From NCBI GenBank assembly GCA_964036045.1, contig OZ038384.1:99187600-99251599 (forward strand): 64,000 bases of DNA. The letters are read 5' to 3'. The DNA is from Eutreptiella sp. 'Long Island Sound 2002' (taxonomy: Eukaryota; Euglenozoa; Euglenophyceae; Eutreptiales; Eutreptiaceae). A program made the translations under genes and the position numbers. Below, in pieces: positions 10,701 through 21,489 of the stretch; the first letter of the stretch is position 1, and each line of letters opens with the position of its first letter. The notes beneath the pieces are model-generated. The model had not been told where the DNA came from and searched no databases. It saw only the letters and a list, made by a program, of their open reading frames with translations.

Positions 10701-11347
10701 ATGGTTTGTTTGGCAGTCAGGCAGTGGATCTCGCTGCAGTTGCCCGAGTACTTGGGGCGTTTGATCACGGTGACCGGGGGCTGATTCTTTTCCACTTCCG
10801 CGTCCTTCCCCTTCGCTGCCTCCATACCGTGCATGGGGATGGTATCCTTCACCTTCAGAGACAGATATTGCTTAAAGGTCTTAACCGTCGCGTTGTCTAC
10901 CCTGCACATCATCCCCATGTGGTCCGTGTAGAACAAGACAAGGCTGTCCTTTATCCCCCCCACAAGCGTGGGCGGGATGCGAACCCGGATGCGCAGCGGC
11001 GTATGCAAGTTCTTGGCTTCGGGGTCAACCTGGTCGGACCCATGCGCAGGCCAGTACTTGGTGACGTGGTGGTAGAAGTGACAGCACGGCTTCAACGGAT
11101 GGTCTTTGTAGGTGTACCCTTCCTCTGCGCTGAACGTGATCTTCTTCAGCAGGTCATCCTCCAGCTGCTGCTGCCGCGTCATTATGACCGCCGCGTCACT
11201 GCTGGGAATCTGCGCCAGCCTGGCCCGTGTCGTGGGCGATTGATGCGTGGGGGACTCGACAATGTCATCCTCTATCTGGGGGCTGGACTCCGCCCCACCA
11301 GCACCCTCGCCGCCCTGAGAATTGAGTCGGCGGAGCTCCTTTATCAT
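7601..11347 (-). CDS. Large protein with Cys-pair and C2-like regions
   Basis: One minus-strand frame stays open for about 1,250 codons, which is far beyond chance here. I place the start at the ATG at 11347 (MIKELRRLNSQGG). The frame reaches further up to 11440, but a splice acceptor (TTCTCACATGCCAG) just upstream of that ATG suggests a missing 5' exon. Visible features are an acidic N-terminus; a conserved-looking block with CAIC and, about 60 residues later, CKSC, a possible zinc-binding pair; two hydrophobic beta-rich regions resembling C2 domains (near LLLFFYEIHHVPSNIEGPLY and LREVDVTLQPLVMEAQ); a long basic, Pro/Gln-rich disordered stretch; and KHKRKRKKR followed by an acidic tail. A strong acceptor CTGTGTGGTGCGTGCAG before 8482 suggests an in-frame intron near 8483-8640. 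Repeated C2 domains recall ciliary or centriolar proteins such as CEP120 or C2CD3, but that is only a resemblance. Confidence 0.7.
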   Translation of the reverse strand: MIKELRRLNSQGGEGAGGAESSPQIEDDIVESPTHQSPTTRARLAQIPSSDAAVIMTRQQQLEDDLLKKITFSAEEGYTYKDHPLKPCCHFYHHVTKYWPAHGSDQVDPEAKNLHTPLRIRVRIPPTLVGGIKDSLVLFYTDHMGMMCRVDNATVKTFKQYLSLKVKDTIPMHGMEAAKGKDAEVEKNQPPVTVIKRPKYSGNCSEIHCLTAKQTILNVTNLQYSQVTVVQRFVKSKGPTATITRLVWLNGKGCYAYQIGNKIKYDEVHKEKDSSKRWLASSEVPNSLNIFKMKGKALEELFGMAKELIALVTNTVKPKPKFQTFVADFIKDQDGVWWYIQTKAFTLAPECLVSHMPGAPGRIGKKKAHVMRTHVCAICNVPHRPQELEFSLTLKMIHDMEQHLKQHGRHLAWFDRPEFRVAQTALWYQPLRVCKSCFDLYTQEQKLEQAELLFAKVIGIPVDSEQRQIASVLAAFNKKRRQLIQATGCHTLSPDPCAESPKKSRVPGTPLLQAPAPNLMTMYRLLLFFYEIHHVPSNIEGPLYLKLDFLFTTLKLPIRMALDPANPTSLPLNKIRVFHFFTSPVPEDAKSPPHSPFNAQCPATSPKTMSPMSPLSLGAKSFANVEPKFTPAEPKGKGINAELRHFLQQQEDLVVHLWQPGAGSLGHCRLPLHQFEGGLIEKLDYVKFFSLPSSQLCSLKATLGIIRGRTIPVDDIALKKSPHGVWVPAEDFFSVDPLPAEWMQLVISRGADPGPPIKSAEDKGSPREGPKKRGGYSTPMREAFQGWRPTKTQRRVSEAPKGTRGRPQPRGKSAQAAASAQPRQTVQLKTGSLAVSSALLQGKSSPKPTAADRAYRDSPFDEPCRPTPPQRKTSHFSDGQPGPKHPHSPEPLQETPAHPQEGAGVAGLPRNADHSASCRNARPPHAAPSGGGGVPSRVRQLLGSQGLPLSVWCVQVHVQTVIDVFSAVDESWVVTYALFGHEVRHESFQLFKHGPLVFDAEKFFHVYSADPNAFLKYLKESKLVITLAQKYNVLTLREVDVTLQPLVMEAQGNAQKEAWTGAVVQGLYPLETKSVLKLDARTGDSVLSPNDSRQSQADSPQNNARKHKRKRKKRIVDSNTLGTKIFNIINDDVEKGEEGAELFQGHAAGETSEPEKAAGDDDDLELSAAATEDLPKEDTEAVTGSSLSSPKGGRGTPSGGEEEDDDAGKPQLVLVLKVSKVQLWKAPQPISTVECSHGPLVLLNTPLP

Positions 11348-11439
11348 TCCTTCTTTTTTGCGCGGCCCTGCTCTGGCATGTGAGAACAAAGAGACACTAA
11401 GAAAGTGAGCGGCAACCGCTTGCAAAAAAAAAATAGACA

Positions 11440-13592
11440 CTCAGAAAGCGAGCAGCAACCGCATGTCCAACTGCATGCGACAACAAATAGACTCTCAGAA
11501 AGTGAGCTTGACACCCGCCTTGACACCCGCCGACACCCAGGTGGACACCCTCTGAAACCCACGTCGACACCGGCTGACACGCATGCCGACACCCATGATG
11601 ACACATGTTGACATCTGTTAAGATCCATGTTGACACCCACGTTAATATCTGTTGATACCCACTTGCATGAGGATCAACAGGGTTATCAACGCGTTGGTGG
11701 TCAATAGGGCAGTCAACACGGTTGTCAACGTGGGTGTCAACATGTGTCAAGATGTGTGACGACCTGGCTGTCGACGGGTGCCTGCGTGGTGTCAACATCT
11801 GTCAACATGGAGGTCAATATCCGCATCAATGGGTGTCAATATGGGTTTCAATATGTGTCAACATGGGGTCAGCATGGGTATCAATGTGGGTGTCAACGGG
11901 TGTCAAAGTCATTGTGACACCCACATTGACACGCATCTTGACACATGCTGACACCCATGTTGGCTCCTTTTATACCCATGTTGACACCCATGTTATCACA
12001 TGTTGACACCTACGTTGACACCCATGTCGGCGGGCATGTTGACACCCATGTTGACACACATTGACAGCAAAGTTGACACCCATGCTGAGACCCATTGACA
12101 CCCATGTTGACACTCATGGACACCCATGTTAACACCTGCTCACACCCATGTTGACACCCATGTTGACAATGCTGACACCCATGCCGACACCCACATAGAA
12201 ACCCATGTTGCTAAACATTGACACCCACGTTGACACATGCCGACATCCACATTGACACGTGTTGGCACCCATGTTGTCATCCATGTTGATACCCATTTCA
12301 CACCCTTATCAAGACATGTTGACACCCCTTTTGACACCCGTTGACACCCATGTTGACGCCCGTGTTGAAACGTGTTGACAGCCACATTGACACCCCTTGA
12401 CACCAATTTTGAAACACATATTCACACCCATGTTTGCACCCGTTGACACCCACAATGACACCAATGTTGACACGTGTTGACATTGACACCTGTTGACACC
12501 CATGTAGACACCCATTGACACTTATGATGAGATCCATGTTGGCACATGTTCACACCTGTGTCAAGATATGTGCCAACATGCGCGGCAACGGGTATCAACA
12601 TGCGTGTGAAAATGTGTCACTATTTGTGTCAATGGTGTCATCATGGCTGTCAATATGCGTCAAAATGGGTGGCCATAGTTGGCCGAGCCCCCCATTCATA
12701 GGCGGTCGGGTCAAAACGCTTCGGGACCAAGTTTGATAGATCCCACGTTTTCCCGCCGTCGTCCCGGTAGTGGACCTCTCGAGCCGCCGGGATGATGGGC
12801 ATCTCGCGCTTGCGGTCCAAAGCATCCCAAAAATTTACGACGAGGGCCAGCAACCGCTGCGCGGAAAACACAGCTGTCCATGGGTGTCAACATGGGTGTC
12901 AACAGACATGTTGACACGTTGCCATGTCGACACACATATTGACACATGCTGACACCCACATTGACACGTTGACACACATGTTGCCACAAGTTGACACCAT
13001 GTTGACAGCCTTGTTGCCACCCATACTAACACATGTTGATACCCGCGTTCACCCCCGTTGACACCACACATGCATCTTGACAAATGTTGACGCCCCAACC
13101 GACACCCGTGGACATCCACGATGATACTACCCACACTGACTCCCGTTGACACCCAATCTGACACCCATGTCACGATTTATGTCAAAGGTGTCGTCATGAA
13201 TGTCAGCATGTGTCAAAATGGGTGTCAACGCGGCTGTTCATGGGTGTCAACGTGTGTAAACATGGGTGTCAACGGGTGCAAACCTGTGTTGACACCCGTG
13301 GACACCGTTGACACATGTTGACAACCCCAGTGACACCTGTGGACACCCATGTTGGTACTCGTTCACACCCAGGTTGACACCCGTTGACGCCAAAGGTTGC
13401 ACCCATGTCGACACATGTCGGCAGCCGTTGCACTCATGCTGACACACATGCTGGCACACGTTGACACCCATGTTAAAACCCGTGATGACCCCATACTGAT
13501 ACATGTTGACACCCATGCAAACACCCGTTGACAGCCACGTTGTCACCCATCTTGACAAATGTTGACACCCTCGATGACACCCACGTTCACCC
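11440..13592. repeat. TTGACACCCATG minisatellite with orientation switches
   Basis: Over a hundred diverged units of roughly 15-18 bp built on TGTTGACACCCATG fill this stretch except for one exon at 12650-12856. The orientation changes several times: GACACCCA at 11500-11680, the complement GGGTGTCAAC at about 11690-11920, forward to 12540, complement to 12680 and at 12890-12905, forward to 13180, complement to about 13300, then forward to the end. Adjacent inverted blocks can form long hairpins. Open frames through it give Val-Ser-Thr-Cys-Gln-His repeats and are not genes. Confidence 0.93.
12650..12856 (-). CDS. Coding exon embedded in the minisatellite
   Basis: Unlike everything around it, this 207-bp island has no repeat units and reads as a normal protein: RLLALVVNFWDALDRKREM, then REVHYRDDGGKTWDLSNLV and KRFDPTAYEWGARPTM. 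It begins just after a clear acceptor (GTGTTTTCCGCGCAG, exon start 12856). The frame ends at TGA at 12650, so it is either a last exon or has an unrecognised donor. It lies upstream of, and on the same strand as, the 1,250-codon gene, so it could be a 5' exon of that gene with the minisatellite in its introns. The alternative is the 3' exon of a separate gene. I do not recognise the domain. Confidence 0.55.
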   Translation of the reverse strand, partial: RLLALVVNFWDALDRKREMPIIPAAREVHYRDDGGKTWDLSNLVPKRFDPTAYEWGARPTMATHFDAY

Positions 13593-15161
<1,569 letters not shown>

Positions 15162-15574
15162 TTGTACCATTTTTACCAGGTCTCCCGGTTGAGCCCGTAT
15201 AGGCCACACTGGCGTCCTCGGGTCGGGTCGCTTACCCCATCATAGCAGGCCCACGGTGCAGGCCAGGGGTGTGAGTGCGTCCCTGTGTTACCCCTCGACC
15301 AGAGCGATATGCACTTGGGCCAGAACCTGGCTCGCTGCCCCAGGACCACCCTGGAAGTGGGGTGGTGGCTCCGTGGCTTCCGCCGGGCCAGCTCCACGGC
15401 ATGAGTTCGACGAGCCCGTCATCGCCATGTTGCCCCGTGTGTTGTATGTGTATTGGGGCTTCCACAGCTGGTGGTGCTCGCGGCAGCGAGGCGGCCTCCA
15501 CGGCCTACTCATTTGGCGATTTCCCCAGAAAGGATGCCCTTGACGCACGGCTGCCGCCGCCCGCCTCCAGACAT

Positions 15575-15648
15575 GCCCGCTCCGGGGATCTAACCCACGA
15601 CCTTACGGTTGCGAGACCTACGCTTAGCCCGGTTGAGTGAGCCGGGGA
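15575..15648 (-). repeat. tRNA-derived sequence or tRNA pseudogene
   Basis: On the minus strand this reads GGCTCACTCAACCGGGCTAA, then an anticodon-arm-like segment, then GTCGTGGGTTAGATCCCCGG, the order of a D arm and T arm with a near-consensus B box (GGTTAGATCC). The anticodon stem has mismatches and no acceptor stem pairs cleanly, so a functional tRNA is unlikely. A SINE head or pseudogene is the better reading. Confidence 0.35.
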
Positions 15649-15651
15649 TCC

Positions 15652-15652
<1 letters not shown>

Positions 15653-15690
<38 letters not shown>
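15653..15690. repeat. (TG)19 microsatellite
   Basis: Uninterrupted TG tract directly beside the tRNA-like sequence. Confidence 0.97.
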
Positions 15691-15692
<2 letters not shown>

Positions 15693-17056
15693 CAAGCGCT
15701 TACAGTTCGCTCAACGAACTGTCCTTCCCTTGCAACCACCGGACCCTTGGTGCAGTGGCTTACCCCTCAATGATTTTGGCGATGTCAGTGAGACACAGAG
15801 GGGGGGGGGGGGGGGATACATAGTGTACCCCTCGTACTCCTCTGATGAGGCGGTTTGGAGTCCTGTGCCCACAGTGCCCATCTGTACAACTCGGTACCTC
15901 TATGTCCACACTGGGTATGTGCTGGTTCTGGTTTCCTTTCTTTTTTTTGCAACAGTGGGGCGTACCCGAGGATCTGGACATCCCCGCGTCCCATCCATAG
16001 TGGTCAGTTGCCATGTTTGCGCAGCAGCATGCAGGAAGGGACCAGTTGTTGCTCCAGCAACCTGTCGTTCCATCTTGGAGACAGTAGGACACGCACACAC
16101 ACATTCATGTATGCAGGCTTAGTTACAGAGATTGACGCTGGCCATGCAAACACACACTTCTTCACGACCAAAACAGGAGTGCCAAAAAAAGAACAAGTCT
16201 CACTCTAGAACAGATGCTCCAGAGTACAGGGGATGTAGTCAGCAGCATGCAGCCCACAAAGAGAACGGGGTAAAGCTCAGCCCAGTCAAACATGTACACG
16301 CAGCAGGCAGGAAGCAAGACTGCCACAGTACACAATCCGCAGTTGGTGCCCTGGGCCTATTGCAGCCTGAGTTCACCCAAGTCATCCCTCTCCATCAGCG
16401 AGCACCTTGGTGTGACGTCTCACTGACATCGCCAACTTCTTGGAGGGGTGGGCCGCGCCGAATGCAAACACACACCCACACACACACGATGAGAACCGCG
16501 AGACAAGAACAGAGCAAAGAAAAGCGGTGGGAGAAACTCCTCAGGAACTGCAGAGCAGTCCTGGACATCTTTCGGTCTGTTGGTGAATGCGCAATGTGCA
16601 GCACCGGGCATCTGCGGCAGTTCATCCCTTGCACCTGAACGGCCCTCATCTCAGTGCTGCACTACCACTACCAACGACCTCAATTAATCCTTGGAGGAGT
16701 TCGTGTCCTGTAGCAGTCTACCCATGCAAACATTTCAGAACAGGTCCTGTGTTGGGTGCCCCCACCCAACCACACACACACACACACACAATAAACACGA
16801 TAAGCAGGCAGCAATCAAGACAGCCTGAGTGTGCTGATTGTCATCAAGTGCAATGTCAAAACAACGGCAATGTTCAGACACAGCCTATGTGCCTTTCTCT
16901 AACGCGAAGGACAGGAGTGAGCGCCCTCGGGTTATCCCCTCAGTGCTGTACCTGATGAGCACAGTGTTTGAGTTGTTCAATCTCCTACGTGCTTGGTCAG
17001 GACCCTCCTTGGTTGGCCACCTCCCTGCAACACAGGACCAGGACGATATATGCCCA

Positions 17057-17060
<4 letters not shown>

Positions 17061-17096
<36 letters not shown>
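17061..17096. repeat. (CA)18 microsatellite
   Basis: Uninterrupted CA tract within the array described above. Confidence 0.97.
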
Positions 17097-17098
<2 letters not shown>

Positions 17099-17702
17099 AT
17101 TTACGTAACAAACAGGCAACAGCCAAGACAGCAGGCAGCAATCAAGGAGGCCAGCTTGCACTGATTCTCGTCAGGCACAGTCACAACAGAAGCAGAGGCA
17201 TTGTTTGACCGCGCAAGGCGCCTTTCTGTGGTACAGGGCGCACAGGGATGAAGAACAGGTCCAGCCCACAATGAGCACCACTGCCAGCTTCGCTGGGTCA
17301 GGGGCCTGCAGGACAGAGCACAGGGGGTAAACCGTCGGTCAGGCAGCTGGACCCAGCCCTCCCCAGCATGTTGCACCACTCAGGGGTATTCACAGGCTGC
17401 GCATTCCATTAACTGCAGGCCCCAGGGCAGAGCCATCACCACTACCTATGTTCCCCAGGCCCCAGGACAAGAGGACGACATCAAATATCAGGGACCTTCT
17501 GGGTTTATTACACATTGTCACATGCATCAAACATTCAGGACATGCAGACACACCCCGTCGCCGGGGTGGTACACACACACACATGTACATGCAGCCCTGC
17601 TCAGCTCTGCTCCACAAGTGTATCCAGGCAGCCAATGTGGTTTTCCCATACCCCCGTTACTCCCTCCAGCCCCACAGGCGCAGCCAGGCGCCAGCTGCTG
17701 TA

Positions 17703-17724
17703 TACACACACACACACATGCTGT

Positions 17725-17774
<50 letters not shown>
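17703..17774. repeat. Compound (CA)n microsatellite
   Basis: Two CA tracts separated by ATGCTGTGTA. Confidence 0.95.
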
Positions 17775-17776
<2 letters not shown>

Positions 17777-18340
17777 TTGCGAAACAAACAGAGCACAACG
17801 CGGGCTCCGAATGTCAAGCTCCTCGTCAGTTGGATTGTCAAACGAGACAAAGCATGTTCAACACCAATTGGTACCTTTCTGTAAGCAGCAAGCACACCAA
17901 CGAGTGTTTGTGGAAGGTCAGGATGGACAGACACACACACACACAAGCAAAAGGTGATCTGGGATGACTTCACTGGGATCAACAATAGAGTTACAGCAAG
18001 ATTCTTCGCAGCACCACGTTGTGGCCAGGGTGGCCAGCGACTGGGACAAAAAACAACAAAACCCAGTGGTTTGGAAGACCCAGCATAAGATGCTCGCAGG
18101 GCGCCACGGCTCACACGTACGCATGCGCCATCAGGTCAGTGGACCGTCGTTGGTAGGCGGCAGCACGTCTGTCAACGTTGATCACTGCCCCATCCATTGC
18201 ACCTTCCTTTTGAGAGGCACGTACACGTTTGACTACAAGTCCATACTCTGGAGAGCCTGAAATGGTGATTGGGGGGTTAGTGGGCACAATCTTCCGCTCA
18301 TGTCACGCCCGCTGATGTCAGGCCGGGCAATAGCCTCCGC

Positions 18341-18613
18341 TCAGTGGGTCACAGATCCGTTAGACAGGGGGGAGGGGGAGGTTGCGTGTGCAGACCCAGG
18401 GATCTTGCCCCAATCCTCTCTTTGAACACACTGCACGAGCAGCTGCTTCGTTGCTTCCTTGGGGCTGTAGCCTATGCGGGTGTACCCAGGCGACAAAACG
18501 TGCCCCGGATGCGCTTGCGGCCGGAGGTCGGTCGACTTGCCGGCTGGCGTTTGGCGCTTGCGTTGGCGGAGTTCCGGGTCATCGCCAGCGGCCTGGGGTA
18601 CGGTCCTTGAGGA
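18341..18613 (-). CDS. Possible 3' exon, function unknown
   Basis: A minus-strand frame begins after acceptor TACTGCCGAGGACAG (exon start 18613) and runs to a stop at 18341. Its middle reads VLSPGYTRIGYSPKEATKQL and VQCVQREDWGKIPG, which is more protein-like than its neighbours. No family recognised, and no partner exon can be joined with confidence. Confidence 0.3.
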   Translation of the reverse strand, partial: SSRTVPQAAGDDPELRQRKRQTPAGKSTDLRPQAHPGHVLSPGYTRIGYSPKEATKQLLVQCVQREDWGKIPGSAHATSPSPLSNGSVTH

Positions 18614-19612
18614 CTGTCCTCGGCAGTAACACCAAAACGGGAATGCACTGCCCCCGGGTCGCTTGCAAACGCCCGGTGGACGACGTGGGAAGCGCAGGAA
18701 GCCGTGACGTCGACTACCGAGGCCTACTACCGAGGCTACTGCCGGGCACGCAGCAGTGCACAATGGGCCACCAGGTCAAGGCTGAAAGGAGCGCCCCTCC
18801 GGGCCACCCGAAACGGCCATAACTCAGTCGAGGCGCCTTGCCGAAACGTGGACCATCGGATGAGCGCTTACGAGCTCTGCGATTTTCTCCACGGGAGACA
18901 TTTGCCAAAAATGCACATACCCCTGGGAAATTGCGATTTATTGCATTTTTTGGCCTCCGCAGCCCGAAAATTTTTACAAGCGCCCAGCCGGTGCAAGAGA
19001 AACCGAAATCTAGGCTTTTCAACAAAAGGTCACCCTTCACATGGGCAAGATTGGTCTGCAGATGTCCTCTTGCCGATTTGAGATTGAGATTACATCGGTT
19101 TACATTGTGAGGTCACATCAGGTGCACCACATCATACATCTTGTGGGTTAGTAGGCGATGAAGCCATCGTGGTTATGCAATGGAGGAGGAGTTCAGTGCA
19201 TGGTACTCCCTTCTTATCCCTTCTGCTTCATGATGTCGACTGACATGTCACATACCCTCCCACAACGACCACCAGGTCCGCTCCCCTGGTGACGGCCTCA
19301 GGCGTCACATTCGACTGGACCCAGGGCCCACTGTTGATCCTGAAGCACATGGCCAGGGAGCCGCCTGTGGACTCATTTCCTGTGGCTTGTGGGAGTGAAA
19401 CTGGCTAGACTCCCTGCCCCAAAAAGGTCTCAATTGACAAGCTCCCAAAAATCCTGCCGAGACTGACCCCCAGGCCCCGGAGGTGACCCGGGCCCAAAAT
19501 TCGACAAAAAATGAAAATGGGATTTTTGGAATCAGCGCGTTGAGGGGGTTCAGAAAATTCATCATTTGCCATGCATTTGGTGAAAAGAAATTTTTTGACC
19601 ACTTTCAATGCT

Positions 19613-19640
19613 CAAAAAATTTTTCGGCGCCTTCGGCGCC
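19613..19640. other. GGCGCC stem-loop beside an A/T run, second copy
   Basis: AAAAAATTTTTC followed by GGCGCCTTCGGCGCC, matching 2507-2536 in arrangement although the flanking DNA is unrelated. Confidence 0.5.
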
Positions 19641-19894
19641 AGAGTTCATAATAATTGATTGGTCCCGCCAATTGAACCCTTTTCCAGAACCCCGCCCCAG
19701 TTTTCAGGGGCTGTATTGACGCCAACCCGGAGTTGAAAACCCGACGTCCCCTGACGGCACAATTTGTCGTGGGCACAGGAAGACAGCCATGACCCCATGA
19801 CCTGCATCAAGTGCAGAGAACGGATGCCGGAAAACATCACACACACCCCTGCACACCATCACGACCCACCCTCTGGCCCCCCACCACGTGGGCA

Positions 19895-19935
19895 ACTGCT
19901 TTTGCAAACTCCTCCAATTGCCTATGTAACCGCCT
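19895..19935 (-). repeat. LEEFAK repeat, copy 1
   Basis: On the minus strand the frame reads RPLRRLHRQLEEFAKAVAHV. It is one of four dispersed sequences sharing an LEEFAKAVGGGYCRL-like peptide (others at 21430-21482, 24425-24495 and 37430-37560). Confidence 0.45.
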
Positions 19936-20079
19936 CAGAGGTCTCTTCGGGTCTCTTCGGGTTGCTGCAATCCATGTCATGTGGGCAAGGGCGTCGCATG
20001 CGCCCCGCTTATGATCCTTGCAGCCTACCACGACCACGCACCCACCGACGTCGATCACGTGGCATATGGCGTCGGGGGG

Positions 20080-20413
20080 TTAGTGCGATCCAACAGCGGG
20101 CATGGGCTGCGACGCTCCCAGACCGGATGCACAGCTGTTGAAGGGGATATCTGCGAATTGAGTCTTTCTGTCAGCCTGTGTTGGCGGGCGTTTGCCTTTG
20201 GTCCTCTTCTTGTGCCCGTGGAATGCCAATTCACTGGTCGGGGGACGGGACGGCTCGGGCCAAGGCGGAACGTGCGTTGGGTCCTCATCGCGATCCCTGG
20301 GAAGGCGGCGCAACGCCGTGTGAAGGGTAGCATCTCCATCCACGGCCCACCACCCACCCGCCCTCCTCCATCCCTGGCTTCTTGTCTCCCTCCCATCCCT
20401 CCCCACGATCAGG
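20080..20413 (-). CDS. Possible last exon of an unidentified gene
   Basis: A minus-strand frame opens after acceptor CTCCTCTTCTAATGTTAG (exon start 20413) and ends at a stop at 20080. It ends in a basic, polar tail (AFHGHKKRTKGKRPPTQADR, then FADIPFNSCASGLG). It lies downstream of the exon at 20839-21103 on the same strand, but the phases do not agree with the most obvious donor, so I do not assert that they join. An alternative donor, or a separate gene, would resolve this. Confidence 0.35.
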
Positions 20414-20838
20414 CTAACATTAGAAGAGGAGGAGGGGGGGGGGGGGGCTCTGGAACCCGAAAGTCTGTGCCCCACCAGATTTTCCCGATGGTAAATTTCG
20501 CCTTTTCCCACGATGGTGCGTACAGGGGGGGGGGGGGGGCTCCTCCTACAATTGTCCGCCGTTCTAATATTGGTCTGCCCATGATCACCGAGAAAACCTC
20601 TGCCTGGCGCGAAAAAGCCGGACTCCGTAGGAGCAGGGGTAGGAAGCGCCCGAGTGTCACGCCCGCCCGGTCGGGTTCCTTCGTACGGGGCCCAACGACC
20701 CGGAGACCTTGCAGCTGATCCTGTTCCTCCTGCTGCCCCTGCTCTTCAGAATGCACCCCTTCCGCTCGCAGGCCCTTCTCTCCCGCTTCCGTTCCTACTC
20801 CGGCTGCTGCTCCTGCTCCTGCCTTTGACCAGGCTCAC
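20414..20838. other. Intron-like interval with G runs
   Basis: Contains G runs at about 20437 and 20525. It would be an intron if the flanking exons belong together. Confidence 0.3.
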
Positions 20839-21103
20839 CGCCCATCCCCGCTGCACCCCTGTCCTTCTCCTGCCCCATCGCATCTGCAGCCGCCTCACTG
20901 ATCACGACAGCTTTGGCCTTGAACCGCTTCGCATCACGTGGCTTGAAGGCACGCACGGACTGCTTTGCAAACAGCTGCAGTGCTTGGTATCGGGGGCCTG
21001 CTAGTCTGAGCCAGTCGGTGTCCCCTTGTTGCGCGGCTCTTATGGTGTGGTTGAGGTAAAGGTCGAGATACTGCGAAATGCGGTCCAGATCTTCCTGCTT
21101 GAC
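20839..21103 (-). CDS. Internal exon of an unidentified gene
   Basis: A 265-nt minus-strand exon has excellent boundaries: acceptor GTCACCTCTTTCAG (start 21103) and donor GGGCG|GTGAGC (end 20839). The peptide is helical and well mixed in composition (EDLDRISQYLDLYLNHTIRA, then LRLAGPRYQALQLFAKQSVR), changing to a Gly/Gln-rich linker. I do not recognise the domain. It may share a gene with the open frame at 20080-20413. Confidence 0.5.
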
Positions 21104-21429
21104 CTGAAAGAGGTGACGTGACAGCAGCAGGATACCTGGCATTCACTGGACATCTTTCACTTTCCTCCAGGTTGCTGAAGGTCCCACTTGTTATCCGTTT
21201 ATAGCCCGAGGAATCTCGCGGGGTGTGATTTAGGCAGCAAATTAGGCAGTTGGGGTGTCCTGTGGCGGGCATAGCGTCTTTCGGGTCAAAGTTAGGTTAG
21301 GGTGCTCTACTTGCTCAAGTGGCTTCAGGGTCAGGTGGGCGCTTTTCAGTGCCCGGTGCACCTAGGGGCACCTAGCACGGCACCTAGGCGGCCTGCACAT
21401 AGGGGAAGGGCAGAAAAGAAGGGACCTCA

Positions 21430-21482
21430 GAGGCTGCCCAAGAAACAGTTACATAGTCGGTTGGAGGAGTTCGCCAAACCAG
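21430..21482 (+). repeat. LEEFAK repeat, copy 2
   Basis: Plus-strand frame reads GPQRLPKKQLHSRLEEFAK, then breaks off. Similarity to the other copies includes the basic residues upstream of LEEFAK. Confidence 0.45.
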
Positions 21483-21489
21483 ATTTTGG

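Larger units (their letters stand above)
16080..17960. repeat. Diverged array of units headed by (CA)n tracts
   Basis: CA tracts lie near 16090, 16470, 16775, 17061-17096, 17570, 17703-17774 and 17930. At least three of them (16790, 17096, 17774) are followed by related sequence: an AT-rich bridge, then CAAACAGGCAACAG-like sequence, then a conserved TACCTTTCTGT / GCGCCTTTCTGT / TGCCTTTCTCT element about 95-125 bp on. This suggests old copies of one repeat whose edge is the CA tract. No coding region is supported. Confidence 0.5.
18614..20079. other. Unassigned region
   Basis: No gene supported. It contains the second GGCGCC stem-loop (19613-19640) and one copy of the LEEFAK-type repeat (19895-19935). 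A short duplication GTCTCTTCGG lies at 19939-19959. Confidence 0.35.

Noticed and set aside
10541-11383. 280-codon plus-strand frame
   Set aside because: Antisense shadow of the long minus-strand gene, with no motif; the minus frame is longer and has clear domain-like sequence.
15575-15648. Functional tRNA gene
   Set aside because: T arm and D arm are recognisable but the anticodon stem and acceptor stem do not pair.
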